Part shown: in pieces, positions 9,041-16,539 of the stretch | Numbering within the stretch: position 1 is the stretch's first letter | Layout of the letters: every line of letters begins with the position of its first letter | Source of the DNA: an uncultured Rhodospirillales bacterium | GTDB taxonomy: Bacteria; Pseudomonadota; Alphaproteobacteria; Acetobacterales; Acetobacteraceae | Length of the DNA stretch: 33,174 nucleotides | Direction of reading: 5' to 3' | Assembly (NCBI GenBank): GCA_903891315.1 | Contig: CAITEF010000318.1 | Span: 1-33,174 of the forward strand | Made by a program: the position numbers and the translations under genes | Notes under the pieces: generated by a model | What the model saw: the letters and a program-made list of their open reading frames with translations, nothing else | What the model was told of the DNA's origin: nothing | Databases searched by the model: none

Positions 9041-10099
9041 ATGGCTGAAATCGTGTTTGCCGGCGTCACCAAACGCTTTGGTACCAGTTTGGGCCTGGAT
9101 GCGTTGTCACTGACCATTCCTGATCGCGCGCTCACCTGCCTTCTAGGGCCGTCCGGCTGCGGCAAAACCACAACATTGCGGCTGCTCGCAGGCTTCATGA
9201 CGCCAGATGCGGGTGACATCCGGATCGGTGGCAAGCTGATGTCCTCTGCTGGAGCCTCGGTGGCCCCGGAGCGGCGCGACATGTCGATGATTTTCCAGTC
9301 CTATGCTCTGTGGCCACACCGCACCATCGCCCAAAATGTCGGCTACGGCCTGCTCCAACGCGGCATGCGCACGGCCGAGATCGCATCGCGCGTTAGCGAA
9401 GCGTTGGCACTCGTCCAGCTCAGCCACGTCGCAAGCCGCTATCCCGGCGAACTTTCAGGTGGCCAGCAACAGCGCGTGGCCCTCGCCCGAGCGGTGGTGG
9501 TGCGACCGCAGACATTGTTGTTGGACGAACCGCTTTCCAACCTCGACGCCAATCTGCGCGAGGAAATGCGCGCCGAAATCCGCCGTCTGCACGATCTCTA
9601 TGGTTTGACCACGGTCTATGTCACCCATGACCAGACCGAGGCGATGACGACCGCCGATCAAATCGCGCTGCTGAATGGCGGCCGCGTCGAACAGATTGGC
9701 ACGCCGGAGGACATCTATGTCCGCCCCGCCTCCATCTTCGCTGCCCGCTTCATCGGCAATGCCAATATCCTCGCCGCCACACCGCTTGATTTGCACAATG
9801 TCCGGGTCGGCGACCTCGCGCTGTCCTGCGGCTCGGGTGACGCCGTCAGCGCCACTGCGGTGGCCATTCGGCCGCATCAAGTGCGGCTGCAACCCGATAT
9901 GTCCGGCCCGCTGCCCGCGAACACGCTGAGGGTCAATGTGCTGCGCCAGTCCTATACCGGCATGGCACGTGAGTATCGGGTGCGCACGGCGTGGGGTGAG
10001 GAGATGAACATCACGGCACCGGACGACCAAAGATTCGAGTTCGGCAGCTTGGTGTTGGCCACGCTGCCCGCCGCACATTGCCGCGCGTTGGCTGGCTGA
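9041..10099 (+). CDS. ABC transporter ATP-binding protein (second importer)
   Basis: 352 residues from the ATG at 9041. The frame is open 36 codons further upstream, but that extension would run across the promoter region and into the start of the binding-protein gene on the other strand. The sequence contains Walker A GPSGCGKT, Q-loop IFQSYALWPH, signature LSGGQQQR, Walker B LLLDEPLSN, H-loop VTHDQTEA and a C-terminal TOBE-like domain (VAIRPHQVRL). It is followed after 7 bases by its permease, whose ribosome site (GAGGAA) overlaps the ATPase stop. It is clearly related to the ATPase at 5367 but not a recent copy: the ATP-binding motifs match while the C-terminal halves differ widely. Confidence 0.93.
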   Translation: MAEIVFAGVTKRFGTSLGLDALSLTIPDRALTCLLGPSGCGKTTTLRLLAGFMTPDAGDIRIGGKLMSSAGASVAPERRDMSMIFQSYALWPHRTIAQNVGYGLLQRGMRTAEIASRVSEALALVQLSHVASRYPGELSGGQQQRVALARAVVVRPQTLLLDEPLSNLDANLREEMRAEIRRLHDLYGLTTVYVTHDQTEAMTTADQIALLNGGRVEQIGTPEDIYVRPASIFAARFIGNANILAATPLDLHNVRVGDLALSCGSGDAVSATAVAIRPHQVRLQPDMSGPLPANTLRVNVLRQSYTGMAREYRVRTAWGEEMNITAPDDQRFEFGSLVLATLPAAHCRALAG

Positions 10100-10106
10100 G
10101 GAACCG

Positions 10107-11798
10107 ATGTCCCTCCGGTCCCCACGCTTGCGGCGTTTCCAACTGGACAGCTTCACGGCCATCGGAACGCTGGGCGTGCTTGCCATCCTGGCGTTGGTGG
10201 GCCTGCCGGTTGTCTGGGTGACTGGCTACGCCTTTTCGGACGACCACGGCCCGTCTTTGGCAAGTCTTTGGCAGGTTGCAACCGACCCCACTTTGATCGC
10301 CCCGCTTGGAATCACCCTGGTGATTTCCGCCTGCGTTGCAGTGTTCTCGCTGATCGTCGCCATCCCGCTGGCTTGGCTGATCTCACGCACCGATATCCCG
10401 TTCAGCCGCACCATCCGCGTGGTCGTGCTCTCCACCTATGTTGTACCACCCTTTCTTGGTGCCGTCGCCTGGGAGTTGCTGGCAGCCCCCAATGCCGGGC
10501 TGATCAACGTACTGGCTCGCGAACTGACGGACATGCCGCCGTTTGAATATCTGGTGAACATCTACTCGGTGCCCGGCCTTATCTTCGTCGACACATGCTA
10601 CACCTTCGCCTTCGCCTTCACACTGGTGGCGACGGCCCTCGACCGGGTGCCGAACGAGTTGGAGGAGGCGTCGGCCATCTTCGGGGCCTCTCGCCTCGGC
10701 ACGCTGCGCCAGATTACCTTGCCGCTCGTCATGCCCGCCTTGTTGGCGAGCATGATCGTCGCCTTCCTGCATTCGATGATTGAGTTCGGCACGCCCGGTG
10801 TGCTGGCTTTGCCTGCAGGATTCCACACCGTCACCACGCGGATCTGGAGCCTGTTCCAATATCCGCCACAAACCCATATCGCGGCGGCTGCATCGATGCC
10901 GCTGCTGGTGATCACGGTGCTGCTCCTGCTCGCCCAGAACCGCCTGACAGGCCGACGCCAGATTTCCCTGATCGGCGGCAAGGGCCAACGCGTCGCCAAA
11001 CTGAGTTTGGGCGCTCTGCGCTGGCCCGTCTTGGCTGGCTGTCTGTTGGTTCTGGCGATTCCGGTTTTCTTGCCGCTCTGGGCGCTGATCCGGGTCGCCT
11101 TCGCCACAGGCGGAGACGGCGTGGTCGATATCGGACATTGGGGATGGGACAATTGGCGCTTTGTCTTCGGCGAATTGTCCTCCACCTGGCCCGCCTTCGC
11201 CAACACGCTCAAGCTCGGCATCGTCACTGCGACATTGGGTGCAGCGCTCGCTTTGGTACTCGCCTATGTCGCCACACGCCGCAGCCTGCCCGGCAGCGGT
11301 CTGGTGGGCATCATCGCCATGATACCGGCTGCAATTCCAAGCATTGTGCTCGCGGTCGGCATGTTTGTGGCCTACACCCGCCCGCCGCTTCTGCTGTATG
11401 GCACGCTGGGTATTCTGCTTCTGGCGTTCATCACCATCCAGACGCCATCCGCCTTCCAACAGATCGGAAGCGCACTGCGCGGGCTGCATCCGGAACTCGA
11501 AGAAGCAGCTCGCATATTCGGCGCTACTCGCCTGCGTGCGATCGCAGATGTTGTCATCCCCTTGGTGCGGCCAAGCCTCATCGCGGCTTGGTGCTTCATG
11601 TTCGTGGGGGCCATTCGAGAACTCTCAGCGGCAATCCTGCTGTTCACCACCGACACAGAAACGGTGCCGGTGCTGATTTACGACCTGAATGAAGGTGGCC
11701 GTCTGGGCCCGATTGCGGTGCTGGGCCTCACCTTGCTGATGGTGACTATGCTGGTCGTCATTGTCGCCAACCTGATTGGCGGGCGTCGTCCGTCATGA
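10107..11798 (+). CDS. ABC transporter permease, fused two-domain (second importer)
   Basis: 563 residues with about 12 membrane spans in two halves. Each half carries an EAA loop: EEASAIFGASRLGTLRQITLP in the first and EEAARIFGATRLRAIADVVIP in the second. This is the same architecture as the permease at 2338-4023 and places it in the fused FbpB-like group. It lies in a rightward run of ATPase, permease and alpha/beta hydrolase, with gaps of 7 and 20 bases, so these are probably one transcript. The substrate is presumably set by the binding protein at 7878-8948. Confidence 0.93.
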   Translation: MSLRSPRLRRFQLDSFTAIGTLGVLAILALVGLPVVWVTGYAFSDDHGPSLASLWQVATDPTLIAPLGITLVISACVAVFSLIVAIPLAWLISRTDIPFSRTIRVVVLSTYVVPPFLGAVAWELLAAPNAGLINVLARELTDMPPFEYLVNIYSVPGLIFVDTCYTFAFAFTLVATALDRVPNELEEASAIFGASRLGTLRQITLPLVMPALLASMIVAFLHSMIEFGTPGVLALPAGFHTVTTRIWSLFQYPPQTHIAAAASMPLLVITVLLLLAQNRLTGRRQISLIGGKGQRVAKLSLGALRWPVLAGCLLVLAIPVFLPLWALIRVAFATGGDGVVDIGHWGWDNWRFVFGELSSTWPAFANTLKLGIVTATLGAALALVLAYVATRRSLPGSGLVGIIAMIPAAIPSIVLAVGMFVAYTRPPLLLYGTLGILLLAFITIQTPSAFQQIGSALRGLHPELEEAARIFGATRLRAIADVVIPLVRPSLIAAWCFMFVGAIRELSAAILLFTTDTETVPVLIYDLNEGGRLGPIAVLGLTLLMVTMLVVIVANLIGGRRPS

Positions 11799-11818
11799 AC
11801 GCCAAGAGCACCTAATTC

Positions 11819-12661
11819 ATGCCCTTCCTGACTCGCTCCGACGATCTTCGTCTGCACTACACGATCGACGATTACACCGATCCCTGGAAAAGCGCGCCCG
11901 TCCTGATTCTCCAGCACGGCAATGGCCGCTCCGGTGCGTTTTGGTATCGCTGGATCCCATATCTTGCCCGCTTCTTCCGCGTCATCCGCCCCGATTTACG
12001 CGGGCTGGGCCTCACGGAGGGACATGTCCCTGAGTCGGATCTCACCCTCAACACATTGCTGGGCGATCTGGATGCTCTGCTCGACGAGGTTGGTGCCAAG
12101 GACGTCCATTTCTGTGGGGAATCGATGGGCGGGATCCTGGGGTTAGCCTATGCCGCAACCCGCCCGGAACGCGTCCGCACCCTCACTTTGGTGGCCACCC
12201 CGGTCTTCATCGAGGACCAAATGAAGGAGCGCTATTCACTCGGCCATGGATCGCGCACCGACGCCATGGAAAAAATGGGCATGCGCGCCTGGCTTGAAGC
12301 CACCACAAGTGGTACCCGGCTTCCCGCCGACAAACAGCCAGAGTTGTTCAATTGGTATATCGAGAATTTCCTCAAAGGCGACGCCCAAGTTCAAGTCGCG
12401 ATGGCACGCTTGGTGAACAGCGCCAATGCCGAGGCCTTCCTGAAACACGTCAACGCACCGGTGCTTGGACTTTACCCGACGGCAGGCCACATCACCAGCA
12501 ACGCGCAGGAAACAATGCTACGGGAAGGGCTCAGCGATTTCCGCATGGTCCATCTGCCGACATTCTACCACATGATCCATCTGCTTTATCCCGCAACGTG
12601 CGCCCACGAAGTTCTGGCGTTTTGCGCTGGGTTTGATGGAACTTCATTCAAAGAGGATTGA
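11819..12661 (+). CDS. Alpha/beta hydrolase
   Basis: 280 residues of the alpha/beta-hydrolase fold. HGNG (33-36) supplies the oxyanion region, the nucleophile elbow is GESMGG with Ser102, and a His in the C-terminal FYHMIHL segment is the probable catalytic base. RPDLRGLG is the usual strand-loop before the elbow. The overall pattern resembles 3-oxoadipate enol-lactonase/meta-cleavage hydrolase-like members, but these families cannot be separated by eye. There is no signal peptide, so it is cytoplasmic. It is the last gene of the second importer run, 20 bases after the permease, and may process the imported compound (ester, lactone or C-C bond hydrolysis). It is convergent with the unknown gene at 12705. 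Confidence 0.88.
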   Translation: MPFLTRSDDLRLHYTIDDYTDPWKSAPVLILQHGNGRSGAFWYRWIPYLARFFRVIRPDLRGLGLTEGHVPESDLTLNTLLGDLDALLDEVGAKDVHFCGESMGGILGLAYAATRPERVRTLTLVATPVFIEDQMKERYSLGHGSRTDAMEKMGMRAWLEATTSGTRLPADKQPELFNWYIENFLKGDAQVQVAMARLVNSANAEAFLKHVNAPVLGLYPTAGHITSNAQETMLREGLSDFRMVHLPTFYHMIHLLYPATCAHEVLAFCAGFDGTSFKED

Positions 12662-12704
12662 TGCCACGAGAAAGTGGGAACCGGTGCCGTCGGATATCGA
12701 CCAT

Positions 12705-13373
12705 TTATTTTGATTTTATCCACCATTTCACTGGCTTCGATTCTGATTTTACTGAACGGCCGCGCCGGTTTGTATTCGTTGCAGGCTTCCTGACCGGCGC
12801 AGTCTGCGAGGGTGCCCTGGCTTCGGATTTCGCTTCGGTGACCGTCGCGCGGCGGGGGGCGGCCATAAGGTCCAGCAAGCGCTGCTCCAATGTCTGGCGC
12901 ACTTCCTGTTCAGCAGCCAGCGCCGTTTCCAGAGCAAGCTTTTCAATCTCGGCGTTGGCGCGGGCTTCCTCGCGTACCAGCATGGCGTGGCCAAGCTTGG
13001 TTTGCAGGTCGCGGATCGTTGCCTGCGCCTCAGCCAAACTCCGCTCTGCCGTCTCCCGCGCATGTCGTTCGGTCTTGAGCGCCTTCTCGGCAGCTTCCAA
13101 ACGAATGGTGGGAGATCTTCCGGTCGCCGGATGTGTCTCAGCGGCGTGTTGCCCATTATCGCGTCGAATCATGACGATGGGCACTTCGCCATCCTGCACG
13201 AAGCGCGATTTCGGGCGATCAGTGGCGTATCGTTCGCCCGAGCGTGCGGCAGGCATTGAGTGCGCCTGAGCGGAAGCGGCGCTCTCGAGTCCGAGCGCAC
13301 GGCGCACTTTAGACTCCGTGTCGTCAAGCTCAGAGGAGTCGGTGGATTGTCGCGATTGAGAGTTCGGTGTCAT
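12705..13373 (-). CDS. Unrecognised protein with coiled coil and basic C-terminus
   Basis: 222 residues from the ATG at 13373; the frame is open 18 codons further upstream. I do not recognise a family. The N-terminal third is polar and low-complexity (Ser/Asp/Glu-rich, TPNSQSRQSTDSSELDDTES). A short ordered-looking segment, SRFVQDGEVPIVMIRRDNG, follows. The region from about residue 90 to 175 is a long Ala/Glu/Arg/Leu heptad-like helix, probably a coiled coil. The last 45 residues are Lys/Arg/Ser/Thr-rich and end in KPVKWWIKSK. There is no signal peptide or membrane segment. The layout suggests a cytoplasmic scaffold or nucleic-acid/membrane-associating protein, but no function is claimed. 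No strong ribosome site is visible. Base composition is similar to that of the neighbours. Confidence 0.75.
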   Translation of the reverse strand: MTPNSQSRQSTDSSELDDTESKVRRALGLESAASAQAHSMPAARSGERYATDRPKSRFVQDGEVPIVMIRRDNGQHAAETHPATGRSPTIRLEAAEKALKTERHARETAERSLAEAQATIRDLQTKLGHAMLVREEARANAEIEKLALETALAAEQEVRQTLEQRLLDLMAAPRRATVTEAKSEARAPSQTAPVRKPATNTNRRGRSVKSESKPVKWWIKSK

Positions 13374-13762
13374 TGATGGTTCCAAATGGGGCACGCAAGC
13401 GAGCGTTAAATACCTTGCGATAGCCAACGATACAAAACGGTACGCTTGTCTTACAGGAAATTCAGGGGTGCCGTCTTGTGTTACATAGCTATGAGCTGTC
13501 CCCAGAAATTCGGGCGGGGCGATAACGTGTTCGTCTCTGGACGAACGACGGGAGACGATCGTCTAATGGACACGCGAGCTCTAAGGAGCTGGCTTCAAGG
13601 CAATGGTTGCAATGGACGACGGCATGGGTGCCTGCGCACCAGATGCGAAAAACAATTTGCCATGCCCTCATTTTAGAATTAACCAGATAGTTAATCGTAA
13701 GAACCCGCGCCAAGCAGTTCGTTGGCGAAATCCTCGCTCATCACTGATTGGGAGTGATTCTC
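13374..13762. other. 389-base gene-free stretch with a series of hairpins
   Basis: No convincing coding region is seen. Local AT content is higher than in flanking genes. Structured elements in order: a perfect 7-bp hairpin GTTCGTC-TCTG-GACGAAC (13529-13546); a perfect 12-base palindrome AGACGATCGTCT (13553-13564); AGCTC-TAAG-GAGCT (13577-13590); a two-part stem GCAT-G-GGTGC-CTGC-GCACC-AG-ATGC (13622-13646); and ATTAAC-CAGATA-GTTAAT (13678-13695). The last could be an operator just upstream of aroQ. The others could belong to a leader RNA, a small RNA, or regulatory sites for either neighbour. A GGGAG ribosome site precedes the aroQ ATG. Confidence 0.5.
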
Positions 13763-14212
13763 ATGAGCCGTCTCGTATTCGTCCTCAACGGTCCGAACCT
13801 GAATCTGCTCGGCAAGCGTCAGCCGCATATCTATGGCCACGAGACATTGGCCGATGTGGAAGCGCAATGCCGCGAATTGGCCGAGGAACTGAACCTCAAA
13901 ATCCGCTTCCACCAGTCAAACCGCGAATACGAGCTGATCGACTGGATCCACGAAGCGCGCGAAATCGCCGGGGGTATCGTGATGAACCCTGCCGCCTTCA
14001 CCCACACTTCGGTGGCGATTCTGGATGCGCTGAACACCTTCGACCATCCGGTGATCGAGGTGCATATCTCCAACGTCCACAAGCGGGAGGAGTTCCGTCA
14101 CCACTCTTTCGTCTCCAGCCGCGCCGATGGCGTGATCGCTGGTTTCGGCACGCAAGGCTATCTGCTCGGCCTCCGCCGGCTGGCCAAGCTGATCGACGAA
14201 AAGAAGGCGTGA
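13763..14212 (+). CDS. aroQ: Type II 3-dehydroquinate dehydratase
   Basis: 149 residues, standard for the small dodecameric type II enzyme that interconverts 3-dehydroquinate and 3-dehydroshikimate. The active-site set is complete: Arg19 and Tyr24 in GKRQPHIYG, Asn75 in [10 protein letters not shown], His81, His101 in EVHISN, and Arg112 in REEFRHHS. The usual REP of the lid loop is RQP here. The ATG at 13763 is preferred to an upstream TTG because a GGGAGTG ribosome site lies seven bases before it. The next gene begins 7 bases after the stop and encodes a quinate/shikimate dehydrogenase. The pair can therefore serve quinate or shikimate breakdown as well as aromatic amino-acid synthesis. Confidence 0.96.
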   Translation: MSRLVFVLNGPNLNLLGKRQPHIYGHETLADVEAQCRELAEELNLKIRFHQSNREYELIDWIHEAREIAGGIVMNPAAFTHTSVAILDALNTFDHPVIEVHISNVHKREEFRHHSFVSSRADGVIAGFGTQGYLLGLRRLAKLIDEKKA

Positions 14213-14219
14213 GAAAGTG

Positions 14220-15071
14220 ATGAAGACAACGACGCTGGTCGGCCTGATTGGGGCCGATATTCAAGGCTCCGCTGGGCCGGAACTGCATATGACGGAAGGG
14301 CAGGCGCAGGGCCTGTGGTACGTCTATCGCCTCGTCGATCTGACCAAGCTGGGGCTGACGCCTGACGCATTGCCGGATCTGCTGAAAGCCGCCGAGACCA
14401 TGGGTTTCACCGGCCTGGGCATCACGCATCCCTGCAAACAGGCGGTGATCCCCTATCTGACCGAGCTGTCCGATGACGCCCGCGCGCTGGGGGCGGTCAA
14501 CACCGTGGTGCTGCGCGATGGCAAGCGGATCGGCCACAACACCGACTGGTCCGGCTATGCCGAGGGCTTTCGCCGCAATATGGGTGACGTGAAGCGGGAT
14601 CGCGTGGTGCAACTCGGTGCCGGCGGCGCGGGAGCGGCGGTGGCGCATGCCGGGCTGACGCTCGGCTTTGGCGAACTGACGCTGTTTGACACCGACCTGA
14701 ACCGCGCCGCCGCCGTCGCCGACCGGCTGAATTCTCATTTCGGCCCAGGCCGCGCGGTGGTCGGCACCGATCTCGCCGCAGCCGTCGCCGCTGCCGATGG
14801 TCTGGTCAACTGCACCCCAATCGGCATGGACGCCCATCCCGGCGTGCCGCTGCCGGTTGAGATGTTGCGGGCTGATCTGTGGGTGTCGGACGTGATCTAC
14901 TTCCCACGAGAGACCGAATTGCTGCGTCACGCGCGCGAGTTGGGTGCCCGCACCGATAACGGTGTGGGGATGAACATCTATCAGGCGGCGGCCCAGTTCC
15001 GGCTGTTCAGCGGCAGCGAGCCTGACGTGGAGCGGATGGCCCAGAGTTTCGCGCGGATTCGCCCTCTTTGA
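14220..15071 (+). CDS. Quinate/shikimate dehydrogenase (AroE family, NAD-type features)
   Basis: 283 residues from ATG 14220; a GTG directly before it is an alternative. AroE-family features are the substrate-binding LIGADIQGSAGPELH start, catalytic Lys73 in GITHPCK, Asp109 in HNTDW, the nucleotide-binding GAGGAG (133-138), and the C-terminal NGVGMNIYQAA. Two details favour the catabolic, QsuD-like branch over biosynthetic NADP-dependent AroE. First, the IQ-S motif and THPCK replace the usual S-x-S and T-x-P-x-K forms. Second, the second beta strand ends in FDTDLNRA with Asp157, an acidic residue that normally selects NAD over NADP; biosynthetic AroE has NRT. It is co-directional with aroQ and almost certainly co-transcribed. 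I leave the symbol blank because aroE versus qsuD depends on cofactor. Confidence 0.9.
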   Translation: MKTTTLVGLIGADIQGSAGPELHMTEGQAQGLWYVYRLVDLTKLGLTPDALPDLLKAAETMGFTGLGITHPCKQAVIPYLTELSDDARALGAVNTVVLRDGKRIGHNTDWSGYAEGFRRNMGDVKRDRVVQLGAGGAGAAVAHAGLTLGFGELTLFDTDLNRAAAVADRLNSHFGPGRAVVGTDLAAAVAAADGLVNCTPIGMDAHPGVPLPVEMLRADLWVSDVIYFPRETELLRHARELGARTDNGVGMNIYQAAAQFRLFSGSEPDVERMAQSFARIRPL

Positions 15072-15181
15072 TCCGAAATAACGAGCCGCTGGCGACGGCG
15101 CATGATAGGCTGAAGACGCTCAATGTGAGCGAGGCGGTCAATCAAGCCGCAGCTTCTGGAACGACGGTGCGGATCGACTGA

Positions 15182-15201
15182 TCGCCGCCCCCACGCGGCG
15201 A
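15182..15201. terminator. GC-rich hairpin between convergent genes
   Basis: TCGCCGC-CCCCAC-GCGGCGA gives a perfect 7-bp stem with a six-base loop, in the 167-base gap between the dehydrogenase stop and the cytochrome stop. There is no U-run after it on either strand, so it is not a classical terminator, but it could slow or protect transcript ends. Nothing else is evident in 15072-15238 apart from a 4-bp stem at 15227-15238. Confidence 0.35.
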
Positions 15202-15238
15202 ATAGGGGCACCTCCAACTGACGCGCCGCCTGCGGGCG

Positions 15239-16513
15239 TTAGCGCATCTTCAACACGACGATATTGTCACTCGAAGGCTGCGTGCTCTTGCGCAATGCGG
15301 CGACTTCTTGCGGCGATACCGCGCCCGCTTTGTTGCCCCAGGCACCGCGGATGAAGCTGACAACCTCTGCAATCTGCCGGTCTTTCAACTGCTCTCGGAA
15401 TTGCGGCATGCGGTAGGCGTCGGGGCGTCCCTTGGCGACGAGAGGCCAGGAGCCGTTCAGCACGATGTTGATCAGCGAGGCCGGATCCTTGTCGAGAACG
15501 GTGGGGTTTCCAGCCAAAGGCGGGACGTAAGGCGGGGCGGCGGCACCATTCGCGCGGTGGCAGGTCTGGCAGGCGCTGACATAGAGGGCGGCACCTGCTG
15601 TGTCGGTCTTGCCGCTCAGCAGGGCTTGGGCGGTGGATGTGTCCTCCACCCAGGCGGTCTCGGCCTCGGTGGCTGGCAGCGAGGCGAGAAAGGCGGCGAT
15701 GGCGGCGAGGTCGCTGTCGGTCAGATAGGGGGTGGAGTTGTTGATCACGTCCCCCATCGAGCCATAGGCGACCGCGTGGCGGTTGTGGCCAGTCTTGAGG
15801 AATTCAGCGATCTCGCCCTGCGACCAGCTTCCCAGGCCGGTGGCCTGATTGGCGCGCAGGCTGGGCGCATACCAATCGTCAAGATTGGCACCGGCGAGGA
15901 AGCTGGAATCACGGGCGTCAAGCGACTTTTCCTGCCAGGCGGTGCCGCGCGGGGAGTGACATGCGCCGCAATGGCCGAGACCCTCGACGAGATAGGCGCC
16001 ACGGTTCCACTGCGCGTCCTTGCTGGGATCGGGGGTAAAGCCGGGCGAGGGGGTATAGACCACGTTCCACACTGCCAACGGCCAGCGGGGGCTGAGAAAG
16101 GGCGGGATCTCGTTCGCCCGATTGGCCTGCCGCACCGCCGGGACGTCGTGCATGAAATAGTCGTAGAGATCGGCGATGTCGGACCCGGTCAGCTTGGCAT
16201 AGGAGGGGTAGGGCATCGCTGGGTAAAGCCGATGGCCGTCGCGGGCGATCCCCCGGCGGATCGAGCGGTCGAAATCCTCCAGCGTGTAGCTTCCGATGCC
16301 GGTCTCGGGATCAGGAGTGATGTTGGTGGTGTAGAGTGTGCCGACGGGGCTTGCCATTTTCAGCCCGCCAGCGAAGGCGCGACCGCCAGGGACGGAGTGG
16401 CAGGCCACGCAATCCCCGGCGCGGGCGAGGTATTCGCCCTTTTCGTTGGCCATGGCTCCGGCGACGAAGCTGAAGCCCGCAAGCAGGGCTGCGGCCAGGA
16501 TCAGGCGCTTCAT
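15239..16513 (-). CDS. Triheme cytochrome c subunit of molybdenum hydroxylase
   Basis: 424 residues. A Sec signal peptide (MKRLILAAALLAGFSFVAGA) leads into three cytochrome c domains with heme motifs CVACH (35-39), CGACH (182-186) and CQTCH (315-319). This is the layout of the triheme subunits of acetic-acid-bacterial alcohol/aldehyde dehydrogenases and of the cytochrome portion of nicotinate dehydrogenase NicB. The mature protein is periplasmic and should carry electrons from the molybdopterin subunit to ubiquinone or a terminal oxidase. It is the last gene of a three-gene leftward operon, 26 bases after the molybdopterin subunit. A second-half truncation of the membrane anchor cannot be judged by eye. 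Confidence 0.93.
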   Translation of the reverse strand: MKRLILAAALLAGFSFVAGAMANEKGEYLARAGDCVACHSVPGGRAFAGGLKMASPVGTLYTTNITPDPETGIGSYTLEDFDRSIRRGIARDGHRLYPAMPYPSYAKLTGSDIADLYDYFMHDVPAVRQANRANEIPPFLSPRWPLAVWNVVYTPSPGFTPDPSKDAQWNRGAYLVEGLGHCGACHSPRGTAWQEKSLDARDSSFLAGANLDDWYAPSLRANQATGLGSWSQGEIAEFLKTGHNRHAVAYGSMGDVINNSTPYLTDSDLAAIAAFLASLPATEAETAWVEDTSTAQALLSGKTDTAGAALYVSACQTCHRANGAAAPPYVPPLAGNPTVLDKDPASLINIVLNGSWPLVAKGRPDAYRMPQFREQLKDRQIAEVVSFIRGAWGNKAGAVSPQEVAALRKSTQPSSDNIVVLKMR

Positions 16514-16539
16514 GGGCGTTCTCTCACTTCCGGCGCAGG

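Noticed and set aside
9041-10099. Possible recent duplication of the ATPase at 5367
   Set aside because: The shared stretches are the universal ABC motifs; the remaining sequence and the C-terminal domains differ widely, so this is family resemblance and not a recent repeat.
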